Positions 25,724 to 36,675 of a stretch of DNA of 64,000 bases are shown piece after piece. The notes beneath the pieces were generated by a model, which was not told the origin of the DNA, made no database searches, and worked only from the letters and a program-made list of their open reading frames with translations. Within the stretch, counting starts at the first letter, position 1. Every line of letters starts with the position of its first letter. The position numbers were made by a program, and so were the translations under genes. The stretch spans positions 38,383,158 through 38,447,157 of the forward strand of contig NC_080042.1 of NCBI RefSeq assembly GCF_012489685.1, in the 5' to 3' direction. The stretch comes from Lotus japonicus (taxonomy: Eukaryota; Streptophyta; Magnoliopsida; Fabales; Fabaceae).

Positions 25724-27417
25724 ATGTCAGGAGAAGAGGAGGAGCAACCAGCAGTGCGACTTTCGACCATCGAAATGCGGGCTCTTACACAACAACTGGA
25801 AAACTTAATGAGGAGGCAAACTGAAGAGATCCACGAAAGGCTAGATCAAATGGAGAACAGGAACAATAGTGACAGTGAAGGCGGGAGGCCACGACGAATT
25901 CGTGAAAATCCTAGACGTGCTCGGATTGAAGGAGTCAAATTCCAAATTCCTCCTTTTAAGGGAAAGAGTGATCCAGAGGCATACTTGGAGTGGGAACTCA
26001 AAATAGAGCATGTCTTTGCTTGCAACAACTATGAGGAGGACCAAAAGGTGAAACTTGCAGCTGCTCACTTTTCAGACTATGCTCTTGTTTGGTGGAATAA
26101 GTTTGCAAAAGAGAGATTGAGAAATGAGGAGCCAGCGGTGGAAACATGGGCTGAAATGAAACGAATCATGAGAAAAAGATATGTCCCTTCAAGCCATGCT
26201 AGGGATGTAAAATTTAACTTCAAAAACTTACCCAAGGCAGCAAGAGCGTTGAGGAGTATTACAACGAACTTGAGGTGCTTATGTTGCAAGCCAATCTTGA
26301 GGAGGATGAAGAGGTAACCATGATTCGATTTATTAATGGTTTATCTAATGATGTTAGAGATATTGTAGAACTTCAGGAATATGTAGACATGGAGGAATTG
26401 CTGCACAAGACCACTAAAGTTGAGCAACAACTCAAAAGGAAAGGGCTTGCAAGGAAGAGTTCTACCAATTCCAATTCACCTTGGAGAGACAGAATGAAGA
26501 ATGAAGGGCCGAGCACCCTTAGTAAACCAGCCACCAAACCACAAGCTTCAGCTCCTTCAAAACCTCTTGAACAACCATCCAAAAAGAGCAAAGAGGTCAA
26601 GTGCTTCAAATGCCAAGGTATGGGACATTATGCTTATGAATGTGCCTCCAAAAAGACCATGATTCTTAAGGATGATGGAGACTACACCAGTGAGTCCGAA
26701 GGTGAACAAAGTGAAGAAGAAGAGGAGGCAGCCATGAATGGTGAACTGTTGATGATCCGGAGAATGCTTGGTAGCCAACAAAAGCCAAAGAAAGAAAGCC
26801 AAAGAGAGAATATCTTTCACACAAGATGTTCTGTCAATGGGCAGATTTGCTTGATGATTGTTGATGGCGGGAGCTGTACTAATGTGGCTAGTGAAAGAAT
26901 GGTGGAGAAGCTGAACCTGGTCACAAAACCACATCCTTGGCCATACAAACTTCAATGGCTCAGCCACTATGGAGAAATACAAGTAAGTAAGCAAGTTGAA
27001 GTTGACTTTTCCATTGGCAAATACAGGGATAAGGTTCTTTGTGATGTTGTTCCCATGGAGGCTAGTCACATACTGTTGGGAAGACCATGGCAATATGACA
27101 CCAACTCTGATCATAATGGCAGCACCAACAAGATCTCATTCCAACATCATGGCCAGAAAACTACGCTCCAACCTTTGAGCCCTAGGGAGGTGCGTGAGGA
27201 TCAAAAGAAAATGAGAGAAAAGATTGAACAAAAGAGAAAAGAAAAGAGTGAGACACTTGAGAGAAAGCAAACAGAAAAGAGTGAAACACTTGAGAGAGAG
27301 AAAAAGGAAAATAGTGAAATACTTGAGAGAAAAGAAATTTGTTTGATCAAAAAGAGAGAGGTGAAAAGGATGATAGCTTCAAAACAGATCCTATGCTTGA
27401 TGTTTTGCAAAAAATAG
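25724..27417 (+). pseudogene. gag: gag-protease of the CRM-like element (frameshifted, ends in a nonsense codon)
   Basis: The likely start is the ATG at 25724 (MSGEEEEQP); the longer upstream frame is leader. The capsid region has the retrotransposon-gag signature around DYALVWWNKF (about residues 115-130). Near 26230-26245 the frame shifts, so the gag continues in the frame that carries VEEYYNELEVLML. A CCHC zinc knuckle (CFKCQGMGHYAYEC) for RNA binding lies near 26600-26640. An aspartic protease follows with DGGS as its catalytic motif (near 26865) and LLGRPW near 27075. A charged linker with short KSETLER-type repeats precedes an in-frame TAG at 27415, after which the same frame continues into reverse transcriptase. 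Products would form virus-like particles in the cytoplasm, but this copy is broken. Confidence 0.85.
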
Positions 27418-28766
27418 ATTTTGAACACTAACACTTTTGAAAATTTTGAACTGCCTTTTAGTGTTAAATCTCTTTTGCAGGATTATGAGGATGTGTTTCC
27501 AACAAGTGTTCCAAGTGGTCTACCACCACTGAGAGGAATTGAGCATCAAATTGATCTCATTCCGAGAGCTTCTTTGCCTAATAGGCCAGCATATAGAAGC
27601 AACCCACAAGAAACCACTGAAATTCAAAGACAAGTGGAAGAACTCTTGAACAAAGGGTGGGTAAGAAATAGCATGAGTCCTTGTGCTGTACCGGCGATTT
27701 TGGTACCAAAGAAAGATGGGACTTGGAGAATGTGCTCTGATTGTAGAGCCTTGAATAACATCACCATTAAGTATAGGCACCCTATTCCTAGACTTGATGA
27801 ATTGCATGGAGCATGTTATTTTTCTAAAATTGATTTGAAAAGTGGTTACAATCAAATAAGGATTAAAGAAGGGGATGAATGGAAAACTGCTTTCAAAACT
27901 AAATATGGTTTGTATGAATGGTTGGTTATGCCTTTTGGTTTAACTAATGTACCTAGTACTTTTATGAGACTAATGAACCATGTTTTGAGGGAATTCATTG
28001 GGAAATTTGTGGTTGTGTACTTTGATGATATTTTGGTCTATAGCACTACTCTTGAGCTGCATGTTGAGCACTTAAGATCTGTCTTGAGTATGCTTAGAAA
28101 GGAACAATTGTTTGCCAATCTTGAGAAATGCACTTTTTGCATTGACCATGTTGTATTTCTTGGTTTTGTTGTGAGTTCGAAAGGAGTGTAGGTTGATGAG
28201 GAAAAGATCAAAGCCATTCAAGACTGGCCCACTCCTAAATCCATGGGTGATGTAAGAAGTTTTCATGGCTTTGCCAGTTTCTACAGGAGGTTTGTTTAGG
28301 ACTTTAGTACCTTGGCAGCACACCTAAATGAAGTGGTGAAAAAGAATGTGGGTTTTCATTGGGGAAAGAATCAAGAAGAGGCATTTGCTGCCCTAAAGCA
28401 TAAGCTTACCCATGCCCCTATACTTGCTTTACCTAACTTTGCTAAATCTTTTGAACTTGAATGTGATGCTTCAAATGTAGGTATTGGTGTTGTGTTGCTT
28501 CAAGAAGGCCACCCAATTGCTTATTTTAGTGAAAAGTTAAGCGGAGCTGCCCTTAACTATTCCACTTATGATAAGGAATTGTATGCTTTGGTGAGAACTT
28601 TGAAGACTTGGCAGCATTATCTTTTGCCCAAGGAATTCGTGATCCACAGTGATCATGAGTCGCTGAAATACTTGAAGGGGCAAGGTAAGTTGAACAAAAG
28701 GCATGCCAAATGGGTTGAATTTTTGGAACAATTTCCCTATGTCATAAAACACAAAAAGGGGAAAAG
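27418..28766 (+). pseudogene. pol: Reverse transcriptase and RNase H (N-terminal part) of the CRM-like element
   Basis: This follows gag-protease in the same frame. The RT motifs are in order: the PAYRSNP region, VPKKDGTWRMC, FSKIDLKSGYNQI, MPFGLTNVPSTFM and the catalytic YFDDILVY (near 28018). At 28189-28191 an in-frame TAG interrupts [10 protein letters not shown], where the family usually has Gln. A second TAG interrupts FV-DFST near 28298. RNase H follows ([28 protein letters not shown]) and is cut at 28766 by the 4.07 kb solo LTR. The frame resumes at 32840 with [10 protein letters not shown], so the insertion separated the RNase H/IN connection. Function would be cDNA synthesis; this copy is inactive. 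Confidence 0.9.
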
Positions 28767-29520
28767 TGTAAGGCCCGAGTTTTTAAGTTTATGATAAGTG
28801 AATAAACTTCTTATTCACGATTAGGGTTGATGTAATGTGAAGGGAAACCTGAACGAAAGTTTATTAAATGAAATATATTTATGAAGGAGAAAGTTCAGGA
28901 AAAGTCAAAGGATTGTATCGAAGTCGATTTAAGTTATAGCACGACTAATATTCGCATTTAAAACCTAGGACAAGAACCTTAGGAAACAAAACTATGTTCC
29001 AGCTTTGGAACACTATAGGAATATAATTTCCAACAAACTTCCAGCTTTGGAACACTGTAGGAATTTAGTCCAAAAATCTTTAAAGAAATATTAGAACTTC
29101 TCTTTTTCCATATATCACAATCATTTCGAGGCGAAACTCTAGGATCTACGAACGTCCGATTCCAATCATCGGAAGTTTGCCGAAACCGAATCCCTGGTAT
29201 TTCAAAACCCTAGAATTTCTCGACAATGAAGACTTTTTCTATTCAGAGCTTCAAATGAAGATTCTACACGCGTAGACCCATTTCTCTTGATGATTTCAAT
29301 CTTTCTTCAGAAGGAAGTTTTCCATTCCGACATTCGATGCAAAAAGTAACTTATCGGGTAAAATAGTTTTACACCGACTTTGCATTAGTCACCTAAAATA
29401 TAAGGAGACCTCATTTTAGTTTTGGAATTCTTTCGCCAAAACCTATCTTAGAATTCATGGAGAATGAAGCCGGAAAAATCAGATTCGCGAAACTTTCATT
29501 TTACCGCGTTTTGCCAACCT

Positions 29521-29530
29521 CTATATATAG
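29521..29530 (+). promoter_or_regulatory. Likely TATA box of the giant LTR
   Basis: The palindrome CTATATATAG lies 754 bp from the LTR start. The same word occurs at 48313-48322 in the related solo LTR, 715 bp from its start. CCTATATAGG occurs about 700 bp into the Tekay-type right LTR. Conservation of both word and distance supports a promoter at the end of a U3 of about 750 bp. Confidence 0.6.
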
Positions 29531-31084
29531 CCAAGATATGAGAAAATATCACAAATTTCCACCATTTCTCTCCAAAACCTGCGAATTTGCTAACAGGAAG
29601 AAGGAAGAAGAGCTTTTGTTCATTTCTTGCTTGATCGTCGATCAACCAGTTGCTACTTCAAGGCTTCGAGGTATAGTCGCTAATCCTTACCTCTGATCGC
29701 TTTTTCCATAGCTTTTCTGTAGAGTTTTCTGAGCGGATAGTTTATGGGTTTTTGCAAAACTATCCTGAATCTTTCATTTTTGATTCTAAACCTCTTCCTT
29801 ATGCGCCCAAGATCACTTCTGCCGGGTTAGATTTTCCGTTATGTCGCCGGAATTCCGCCGGAATCAATTTGAACCTAAAATACCCATTTTTGGAGTTTTT
29901 GGTGTAAAGCTTCAACCTTTAGGCTGAAAACTATCGCCTTAGCTTAGTGCTAGTAGGATTAGTTGTCATAAACGTCGTTGGTGACGTCCCTGCAAAATTT
30001 TATTTTTGGGATTTCAGTTTTGAAAATCCTAAGTTAAAAATCATGACCAAAATACCCCTGCGACAGTTTTTGATCCGATAATTTTTCCGAGTTCAGAATA
30101 CCCTTAGTTACGGCTTATGAAAGCATAGGAACCAAGTTTGATCGAAGAAAAATCGAGCCCCACAATTACCAAAAGTGGCCGAGCCCTATAGGGGAGGAGG
30201 AGGAAAATTTCCTTTTCCGAAAACTTGTCTTTCGCGCTAGATTATCGTACCTTAGAGTATAGATTACTTCGAGTAACCTTAGTAAGTATCGATAACTTAG
30301 TTTTCGATAGATTCTGATAGTATTTCTGTGGTTTTGCTCTAAAGGTGATTTTGAGGAATTCCTAGAGGAGCAAGCCTTTGATTGTGAACAAGTGTTAGGA
30401 GATCGTCCTGGAGAATCTACAGGTGAGGGCTACTCACTGAACTATTAGTTAATGCTTAGGGTCGATGTTTCGACATTGTTTACTGTTTATGCACTGGAAT
30501 TGTGGGTGATTGGAAAATGTTTTCTGAGGCTTCGGCTGACAATGTAGATGATGCATCTACTGAATGTTTTTGATGAGTGAATGACATGCTAAGTGCTAAT
30601 TGGGTAATTTAGGATGTGTGGTGCATGCCTTATATGCTAGGTGCTATGTGGTTATTGCTTAAGATATTGACATATGACATGTTGATTGATTATGATGAGT
30701 TAATTCTGCTTTTGCACTATAATCTGAGTTTCTGAACGGTGAGAAAAGCGGGCAGGTCATGCCGATTTTATTTTGAGAGTTTTGAGAAAGCTTGAAAGGA
30801 CGAATGAGATTCGGGCCTTGTTGTGGTGTTGTATGGATCGAGACATTCTCTGGAGTCATTTGGGGATTAGGAGATCCCGAGAACTTATAGGATTCGCGAT
30901 AAGACTAAAAGGATAATTATTTTGTAAAGAAAACTCATAAGACATTAAACAACCTCTAAATCTTTAAGTAATGGTAATAATCTCGGAAGGAAGCTTTGGA
31001 TGCAAATCATAGTTTTGGAAAACGAGAAGTGTCGTCGGATCCCAGCATTGAGAAAGTTGAGGGGCTTCGAGTATGTAGATGTTG

Positions 31085-31165
31085 TGGTGCTGTTGGAGCA
31101 GCGTTTGTTGTTGTGCTGTTGGAGCAGCTATTGTGGTTGTGCTGTTGGAGCAGCTATGTTGTTGG
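31085..31165 (+). repeat. 30 bp minisatellite in the solo LTR
   Basis: About three tandem copies of a unit reading gctgttggagcagc plus a ttgtggttgt-type spacer. It directly precedes the longer 61 bp minisatellite. Confidence 0.75.
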
Positions 31166-31179
31166 GTGTATCTTCGACT

Positions 31180-31685
31180 TTGCGGCGCGAATCCGTATGT
31201 CCAAACCCGACGGGTTGGGCCGATTCGGCAATAATTGTTGACACGCGCGAATCCGTATATTCAATCCGATGGATTGGATCGATTCGGCGGTAGTCACTCT
31301 GGCACGCGTGAGTCCGTATGTTCAATCCGATGGATTGGATCGATTCAGCGATTGCCATTTTACCTCGCGTGAATCCGTATGTTCAATCCGAGGGATTGGA
31401 TCGATTCAGCGACAACTGTTCGACACGCGCGGATCCGTATGTTCAATCCGATGGATTGGATCGATTCGGCGATAGTCATTGGACACGCGCAACGTCCGTA
31501 TGTTCGACTCCTTTGAGTGAACCGACTTGGCGTTGTCATTTGTTGCGTGTGCGAGTCCGTACGTTCATCCCGATGGGTTGGATCGACTCGACATGCCTAA
31601 TTGTGGGAGTTGCGTGTGCGAGTCCGTATGTTCAACCCAAGGGGTTGGATCGACTTGACATGCCTAATTGTTGGGCTATCCTGGG
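31180..31685 (+). repeat. 61 bp minisatellite in the solo LTR
   Basis: About eight tandem units, each with gtccgtatgttcaatccga followed by tggattggatcgattcggc. Starts near 31192, 31250, 31311, 31372, 31433, 31493, 31556 and 31624 give a period of about 61 bp. The outer units are more diverged than the middle ones. Overlapping frames on both strands stay open only because of the repeat. Confidence 0.85.
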
Positions 31686-32180
31686 GATAAGTCCGGGAAA
31701 CCGGTAGTTTCCGAGTATGTGATACTCTTTGCTTGTTGAGCAGTTGTGACCATCGGATTGAGATGAGTCGGATGATCCGGAGATCATCATGAGTTACTAT
31801 GTTGATGTGAAGAAGTGTCTTTTGTCGCAGAATCGACTTTACCTTAGGGTAAGCTTTTAGAGACTTTAATTTACCTAGAACACGTGGCGACGTGTCGAGT
31901 GAGAGTCGGAGACGTTGTTTGACTAATCCTCCTGCATTCATGCATACTGATTTAGTTGTCGAGTGTGATTGTTATTTGTTAATCCTATTTGGAACATGTT
32001 AATTGTTATTATTGCTGTTAAGTTCATTATGGAATACGCAACCCTAGGATGTTATCCCTAGCTATAAGCCTAAGTGGCTATTCTCTTATCTATATCTATT
32101 GGTGCTATTATTTATGTAATTCTTTGGAGTTGACCCTCGCGTCTTCTGTGTGTGCTTAGCGGACAAACGCCCTTTGTCAG

Positions 32181-32342
32181 ATGTCTTTGGCGGACTGGTT
32201 CACGACGGTTCACCCTTCGGGGGAAACTAGAGTTGGGATGCTGGAACAGGAGCGCATCGCGATAGCGAGCGGAGGACGGATGGTGTACATAGACTTGGTC
32301 GTTCTGGATTCTGATTCAGACGACGATCATGCTAGTACATAG
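32181..32342 (+). CDS. Short ORF near the 3' end of the giant solo LTR, function unknown
   Basis: 53 codons from ATG (MSLADWFTTVHPSGETR) to an acidic, serine-rich tail (LDSDSDDDHAST). An in-frame stop lies 8 codons before the ATG. The equivalent place in the related LTR at 45278-49037 also has an open frame on its sense strand (about 45629-45928 minus). The two share recognisable DNA around ctggttc / ccggttc, but the protein sequence is not well conserved. The Tekay-type LTRs here also have an ORF near their 3' ends. It may be a remnant coding region or chance. No known domain is visible. Confidence 0.3.
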   Translation: MSLADWFTTVHPSGETRVGMLEQERIAIASGGRMVYIDLVVLDSDSDDDHAST

Positions 32343-32839
32343 TTTTGAGTGTTGGTATGAGCTCCTCGAGTTAGGATTAGTGTAGGAGTAGAGTTTTAGC
32401 TCTGACAGTCTTGCTTCATTTGTTACTTAGGGGACAGGGTAGATCCGCCTATAGCTTTTTGTGTGGTTTCCTTACGGGAATCACAGAGAGTTGGTTGGAC
32501 TTAGGAGGTCTTATTTTCAGGCCATTGGGTCAGCTGATTCTCAGTTTTGAGGGATGGTGTTGCGGGCACTTCACCCTTTTCATTTGGTTTGTATATATTG
32601 CCTACGGGCGTTGCACTTTTCTTTCCGTCACTGGAGGTTACTCGTGACGAGGTTGTTACTTACAGCGGGGGCTGTTTATATATTGTATATTAGTTCTATT
32701 GCTTTTCGCTTTTGGGTTTTATTTAATTCAGTCTTGTCTTAGTTATTATCGAAAAAAAAATAATATTTCACGTTTTTCCGCATTAAGTTTACTTTTGGTT
32801 ACTAAAGTGACGCCACCGAAATCGGGGTGTTACAAAAAG

Positions 32840-34249
32840 TAACATTGTGGCTGATGCTTTATCCAGGAGACACATGTTGCTTTCCATGTTAGAGACTAAA
32901 TTGCTAGGACATGAACATGTGAAAGAAATGTATGAAAAAGATGATAACTTTGCTGACATTTTTTTGGCTTGTGAGAAAGTTTCTCAAAATGGATTTTATA
33001 GGCACAATGGATTTTTATTTAAGGAAAACAGGTTTTGTGTGCCTAAAAGTTCCATTAGAGAACTGCTTGTTAAAGAATCCCATGGTGGGGGATTAATGGG
33101 TCATTTTGGAGTCCAAAAGACTCTATAAACTTTACAGGAACATTTCTATTGGCCCAAAATGAAACATGATGTGATCAAGTTTTGTGAACATTGCATTGTT
33201 TGCAAGAAGGCTAAGTCTAAGGTGATGCCACATGGTTTGTATACTCCTTTGCCAATCCCTGAATACCCTTGGGTTGACTTGTCTATGGACTTTGTTTTAG
33301 GCCTCCCTAGAACAAAGAATGGTAAGGATTCAATTTTTGTGGTTGTTGATACGTTTTCAAAAATGGCTCACTTTATTCCTTGCAGGAAAGCTGATGATGC
33401 TTGTCACATTGCGGATTTGTTCTTTAATGAAGTTGTAAGACTTCATGGGATGCCTAGAAGCATAGTTAGTGATAGGGACACCAAGTTCCTAAGTCACTTC
33501 TGGAGGACCTTATGGGGGAAGTTAGGCACTAAACTTTTGTTCTCTACCACTTGCCACCCACAAACTGATGGGCAAACTAAGGTGGTTAATAGGACCCTAG
33601 GCACCTTGCTTAGGACTGTCCTTAAGGCCAATTTAAAGGCTTGGGAGGCGTGTTTGCCTCATGTTGAATTTGCTTACAATAGGGCTGTCCATAGCACTAC
33701 CAATTGCTCTCCATTTGAAGTAGTGTATGGATTTAACCCTTTGACTTCTCTTGATTTGTTGCCTATGCCTAACATTTATGTTTTCAAGCACAAGGAAGGA
33801 CAGGGCAAAGCGGAATATGTCAAGAAGATGCATGAGCGTGTGAAGGCTCACATTGAGAGAAAGTATGAGAGTTATGCTAGGCAAGCTAACAAGGGAAGTG
33901 CTTGAGAGAGTCAATAACAATGCCTACAAAATAGAGCTTCCAGGTGAGTATAACATCAGCTCAACCTTTAATGTCTCTGATTTATCTCTCTTCGATGCAG
34001 ATGGAGGAGAATTTGATTTGAGGTCAAATCCTTTTCAAGAGGGAGGGAATGATGAGGAAATGGACAAGGACAAGGGTCATGGAGCACTAAAAGGACTTGG
34101 AGGACCAATGACAAGGGCTAGAGCTAAAAAGGCCAAAGAGACTCTTCAGCAAGTAGTGGCAACCATTCTTGAAGACAAAGCGGTAGAAGAGATGGAACCA
34201 AAAATCATGATGATCATTCAGGCCCAAGAAGAAGAGCCAGCCCACGCAT
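32840..34249 (+). pseudogene. pol: Integrase region of the CRM-like element, damaged, running into the 3' LTR
   Basis: The frame resumes after the solo LTR with [10 protein letters not shown]. The zinc-binding part shows H-H ([12 protein letters not shown]) and C-C (CEHCIVC), with an in-frame TAA between them near 33126. The catalytic core has Asp in VDLSMDF and in VSDRDTKF. Where the family has the third acidic residue (TDGQTE), this copy has TDGQTK near 33570. After QANKG (33897) the frame breaks and resumes in another frame with [19 protein letters not shown], so the segment usually found between them (EPGDWVWVHLRKER region) is missing. The C-terminal extension (GGPMTRARAKKAKET) passes the LTR boundary at 34050 and stops at 34249-34251. 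It would have inserted cDNA into chromosomes. Confidence 0.88.
34037..34049 (+). promoter_or_regulatory. Polypurine tract of the CRM-like element
   Basis: aagagggagggaa lies immediately before the 3' LTR start TGATGAGG and would prime plus-strand synthesis. It is inside the reading frame (QEGGNDEE), consistent with coding sequence crossing into the LTR. Confidence 0.75.
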
Positions 34250-35076
34250 AGGGGCGGGCATGTGATGCTTTGTTTTATTTTAGTTCAATAAAGATGCAAA
34301 TGACCAATTGAATAAGTTGGATCCAAATGCATTATGTTGCTGAATTTTATTATAGTGTGTTTAATCCACTTCAACTGGTGTGTGTGTGCATGTGGCGCAT
34401 GAAGGGCTTAAAGGGAGGGACCCATTCCTTTCTTAAAACTCTTTGAATGTGTTTAAATTTGAATAAGTTCTGAATGGAGGAGTTACATCAGCAAAGTCAA
34501 AGGATTGAAGAGCTTTCAAAGCCAAGAATGGAGTTACAAAGACAAGGAAATTAAGTGCATAAAGAGCATTGAATGCTATGTTCCCTGGTCAGAATAACAA
34601 TCAAGAAAGGGAGTTACATGAAGCAATCAGCCACCAAATACACGTTCAGGGCTGAAGCAAATCACTATCTTCATCTTTTAATTTGTAACTCCTAGCCGAG
34701 GATTCTTCTAGAGAAATTACGACTCATCATTTTTTGTAACTAGGCTAAATTTTCTTCTTCTTTATAAGGACCATTCCTTCAATGTAATAGACAGATTATG
34801 AATGAAATTAGTATTTATCTTTTTCTGAGTGATTCAGATTTGTGAGAGTGATTCTCATAGTTCTTGAGTGATTCAAGAATTAGGCTTATCAAAGGTTTTC
34901 CACCACCTTTGTGTGAAGTCTTCATCTTCCATTTCACTAAAACTTCCCCTCTTTTCTATCCAATTCCCTTCTATCACAAAATTCTTCTTCTTCTTTCTCA
35001 CATTTCAGAGTTCTCATCATCCAAGATCAATCCTAAACGATCCATTTCAGCCCTTGCATCAACTTGGGGCGTATCA
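34050..35076 (+). repeat. 3' LTR of the CRM-like element
   Basis: 1027 bp, TGATGAGGAA...GGCGTATCA, followed by tttat and by the same satellite monomer that was interrupted at 24079. A TATA box (tttataagga) is near 34761. It differs from the 5' LTR by scattered substitutions and a short gt-repeat difference. Confidence 0.9.
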
Positions 35077-36675
35077 TTTATACTTTTGTCCTACTCTAAA
35101 ACCTAAACCCTAAACCCTTAGCCCTTAACCTTAAACAACCAAATTTAGTTGAGCTCCACGAACTTGCATCACATTCGATGGAGGAATATCATCAGCTTAA
35201 ACTTATTGTGGTACAACAAGACACTTTTGGTCATTAGGGACGAATTTCTCCACTCAAAAGCAATATTTTGGCCTCTTTCTCCTTTGTTCCTACTCTACTT
35301 ATTTCGTTACAATTCTCCATTTGTAGTAAATTTTAGTTGAGCTCAACGAACTCATATCACATACAATAAATTAACAATACGATTTTAAATTTATGTCCTC
35401 TCCAAAGCTTGTTGGTCTCTTGATACTTTTGTCCTACTCTAAACCCTAAACCCTTAACACTTAACCTTAAACACCCACATTTAGTTGAGCTCTACGAACT
35501 TGCATCACATTCAATGGAGGAATATCATTAGCTTAAACTTATGGTGGTACAACAAGACACTTTTGGTCATTGGGGACGAATTTCGCCACTCAAAAGCAAT
35601 ATTTTGGCCTCTTTCTCCGTTGTTCCTACTCTACATATTTCGATACAATTCTCCATTTGTAGTAAGTTTTAGTTGAGCTCTACGAACTCATATCACAAAC
35701 AATAGATTAACAACACGGTTTTAAATTTATGTCCTCTCAAAAGCTTGTTGGCCTCTTTATTCTTTTGTCCTACTCTAAAAACCTAAACCCTAAACCCTAT
35801 ACCCTTCCCTTAACCTTAAACACCTACATTTAGTTGAACTCTACGAACTGGCATCACATTAGATGGAGGAATATCATGAGCTTAAACTTATTGTGGTACA
35901 ACAAGACACTTTTGGCCATTAGGGACGAATTTCTCCACTCAAAAGCAATATTTTGGCCTCTTTCTCCTTTGTTCCTACTCTACTTATTTCGTTACAATTT
36001 GCCATTTGTAGAAAGGTATAGTTGAGCTCTAAGAACTCATGTCACATACAATAGATTAATCACACAATTTTAAATTTATGTCCTCTCAAAAGCTTGTTGT
36101 CCTCTTTATACTTTTGTCGTAGTCTAAACTCTAAACCCAAAACCCTTAACCTTAAACACCCACATTTAGTTGAGCTCTACGAACTTGCATCACATTCGAT
36201 GGAGGAATAGCATGAGCTTAAACTTATTGCGGTACAACAAGACACTTTTGCTCATTAGGGACGAATTTCTCCACTCAAAAGCAATATTTTGGCCTCTTTC
36301 TCCTTTGTTCCTACTCTATTTATTTCGTTACAATTCTCCATTTGTAGTTAGTTTTAGTTGAGCTTTACGAACTAATATCACATACAATAGATTAATAACT
36401 CGATTTTAAATTTATGTCCTCTCAAAAGCTTGTTGGCCTCTATATACTTTTGTCCTACTCTAAAACTTAAACCCTAAACCTTCCCTTGACCTTAAACACC
36501 CACATTTAGTTGAGCTCTACGAACTTTCATCACATTCGATGGAGGAAAATCATGAGGTTAAACTTATTGTGGTACAACAAGACACTTTTGGTCATTAGGG
36601 ACGAATTTCTCCACTCAAAAGCTATATTTTGGCCTCTTTCTCCTTTGTTCCTACTCAATTTATTTCGTTTCAATT
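35077..36675. repeat. Tandem satellite array (right block)
   Basis: About 4.7 monomers of the same satellite, visibly more diverged than those at the left (for example cctctccaaagc, gtcgtagtctaaactc). Greater divergence at the edge of an array is common. It ends abruptly at 36675, where an LTR starting TGTAACGCCCC is inserted. Confidence 0.93.

Larger units (their letters stand above)
28767..32834 (+). mobile_element. Solo LTR (4.07 kb) of a giant-LTR retrotransposon, inserted in the CRM-like pol
   Basis: TGTAAGGCCC...GGTGTTACA, flanked by aaaag (28762-28766 and 32835-32839). The rest of the element is absent, which is the usual mark of a solo LTR. Homology with the insertion at 45278-49037 is visible at both ends and in between. 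The orientation is set by a TATA box about 750 bp from the TG end. It carries two minisatellites, a splice-donor-like motif and a short ORF near its 3' end. The ends and layout resemble the LTRs of the Tekay/Del-like element at 51268-58790, so I infer a chromovirus with long LTRs. A large non-autonomous derivative is the alternative. Confidence 0.75.
24080..35076 (+). mobile_element. Full-length CRM-like Ty3/gypsy retrotransposon (with a solo LTR nested in it)
   Basis: The element is flanked by the 5 bp duplication tttat (24075-24079 and 35077-35081) inside a satellite monomer. It has two LTRs of about 1.03 kb starting TGATGAGG and ending CGTATCA, a Met-type primer site, gag, protease, reverse transcriptase, RNase H, integrase and a purine tract. 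The protein order and RT/IN motifs are those of chromoviruses. Two features favour the CRM (centromeric) clade: the polyprotein runs past the 3' LTR start, and the LTR begins TGATGA. No classical chromodomain is visible. Many stops and shifts make it non-autonomous today. Without the 4.07 kb insertion it would be about 6.9 kb. Confidence 0.85.

Noticed and set aside
27201..27434. Minus-strand frame of Phe/Ser repeats opposite the gag-pol linker
   Set aside because: It is the shadow of the repetitive Lys/Glu-rich linker on the sense strand.
31000..31707. Overlapping ORFs through the 61 bp repeat of the solo LTR
   Set aside because: A 61 bp period cycles through all frames and stays open by chance; the frames on both strands overlap.
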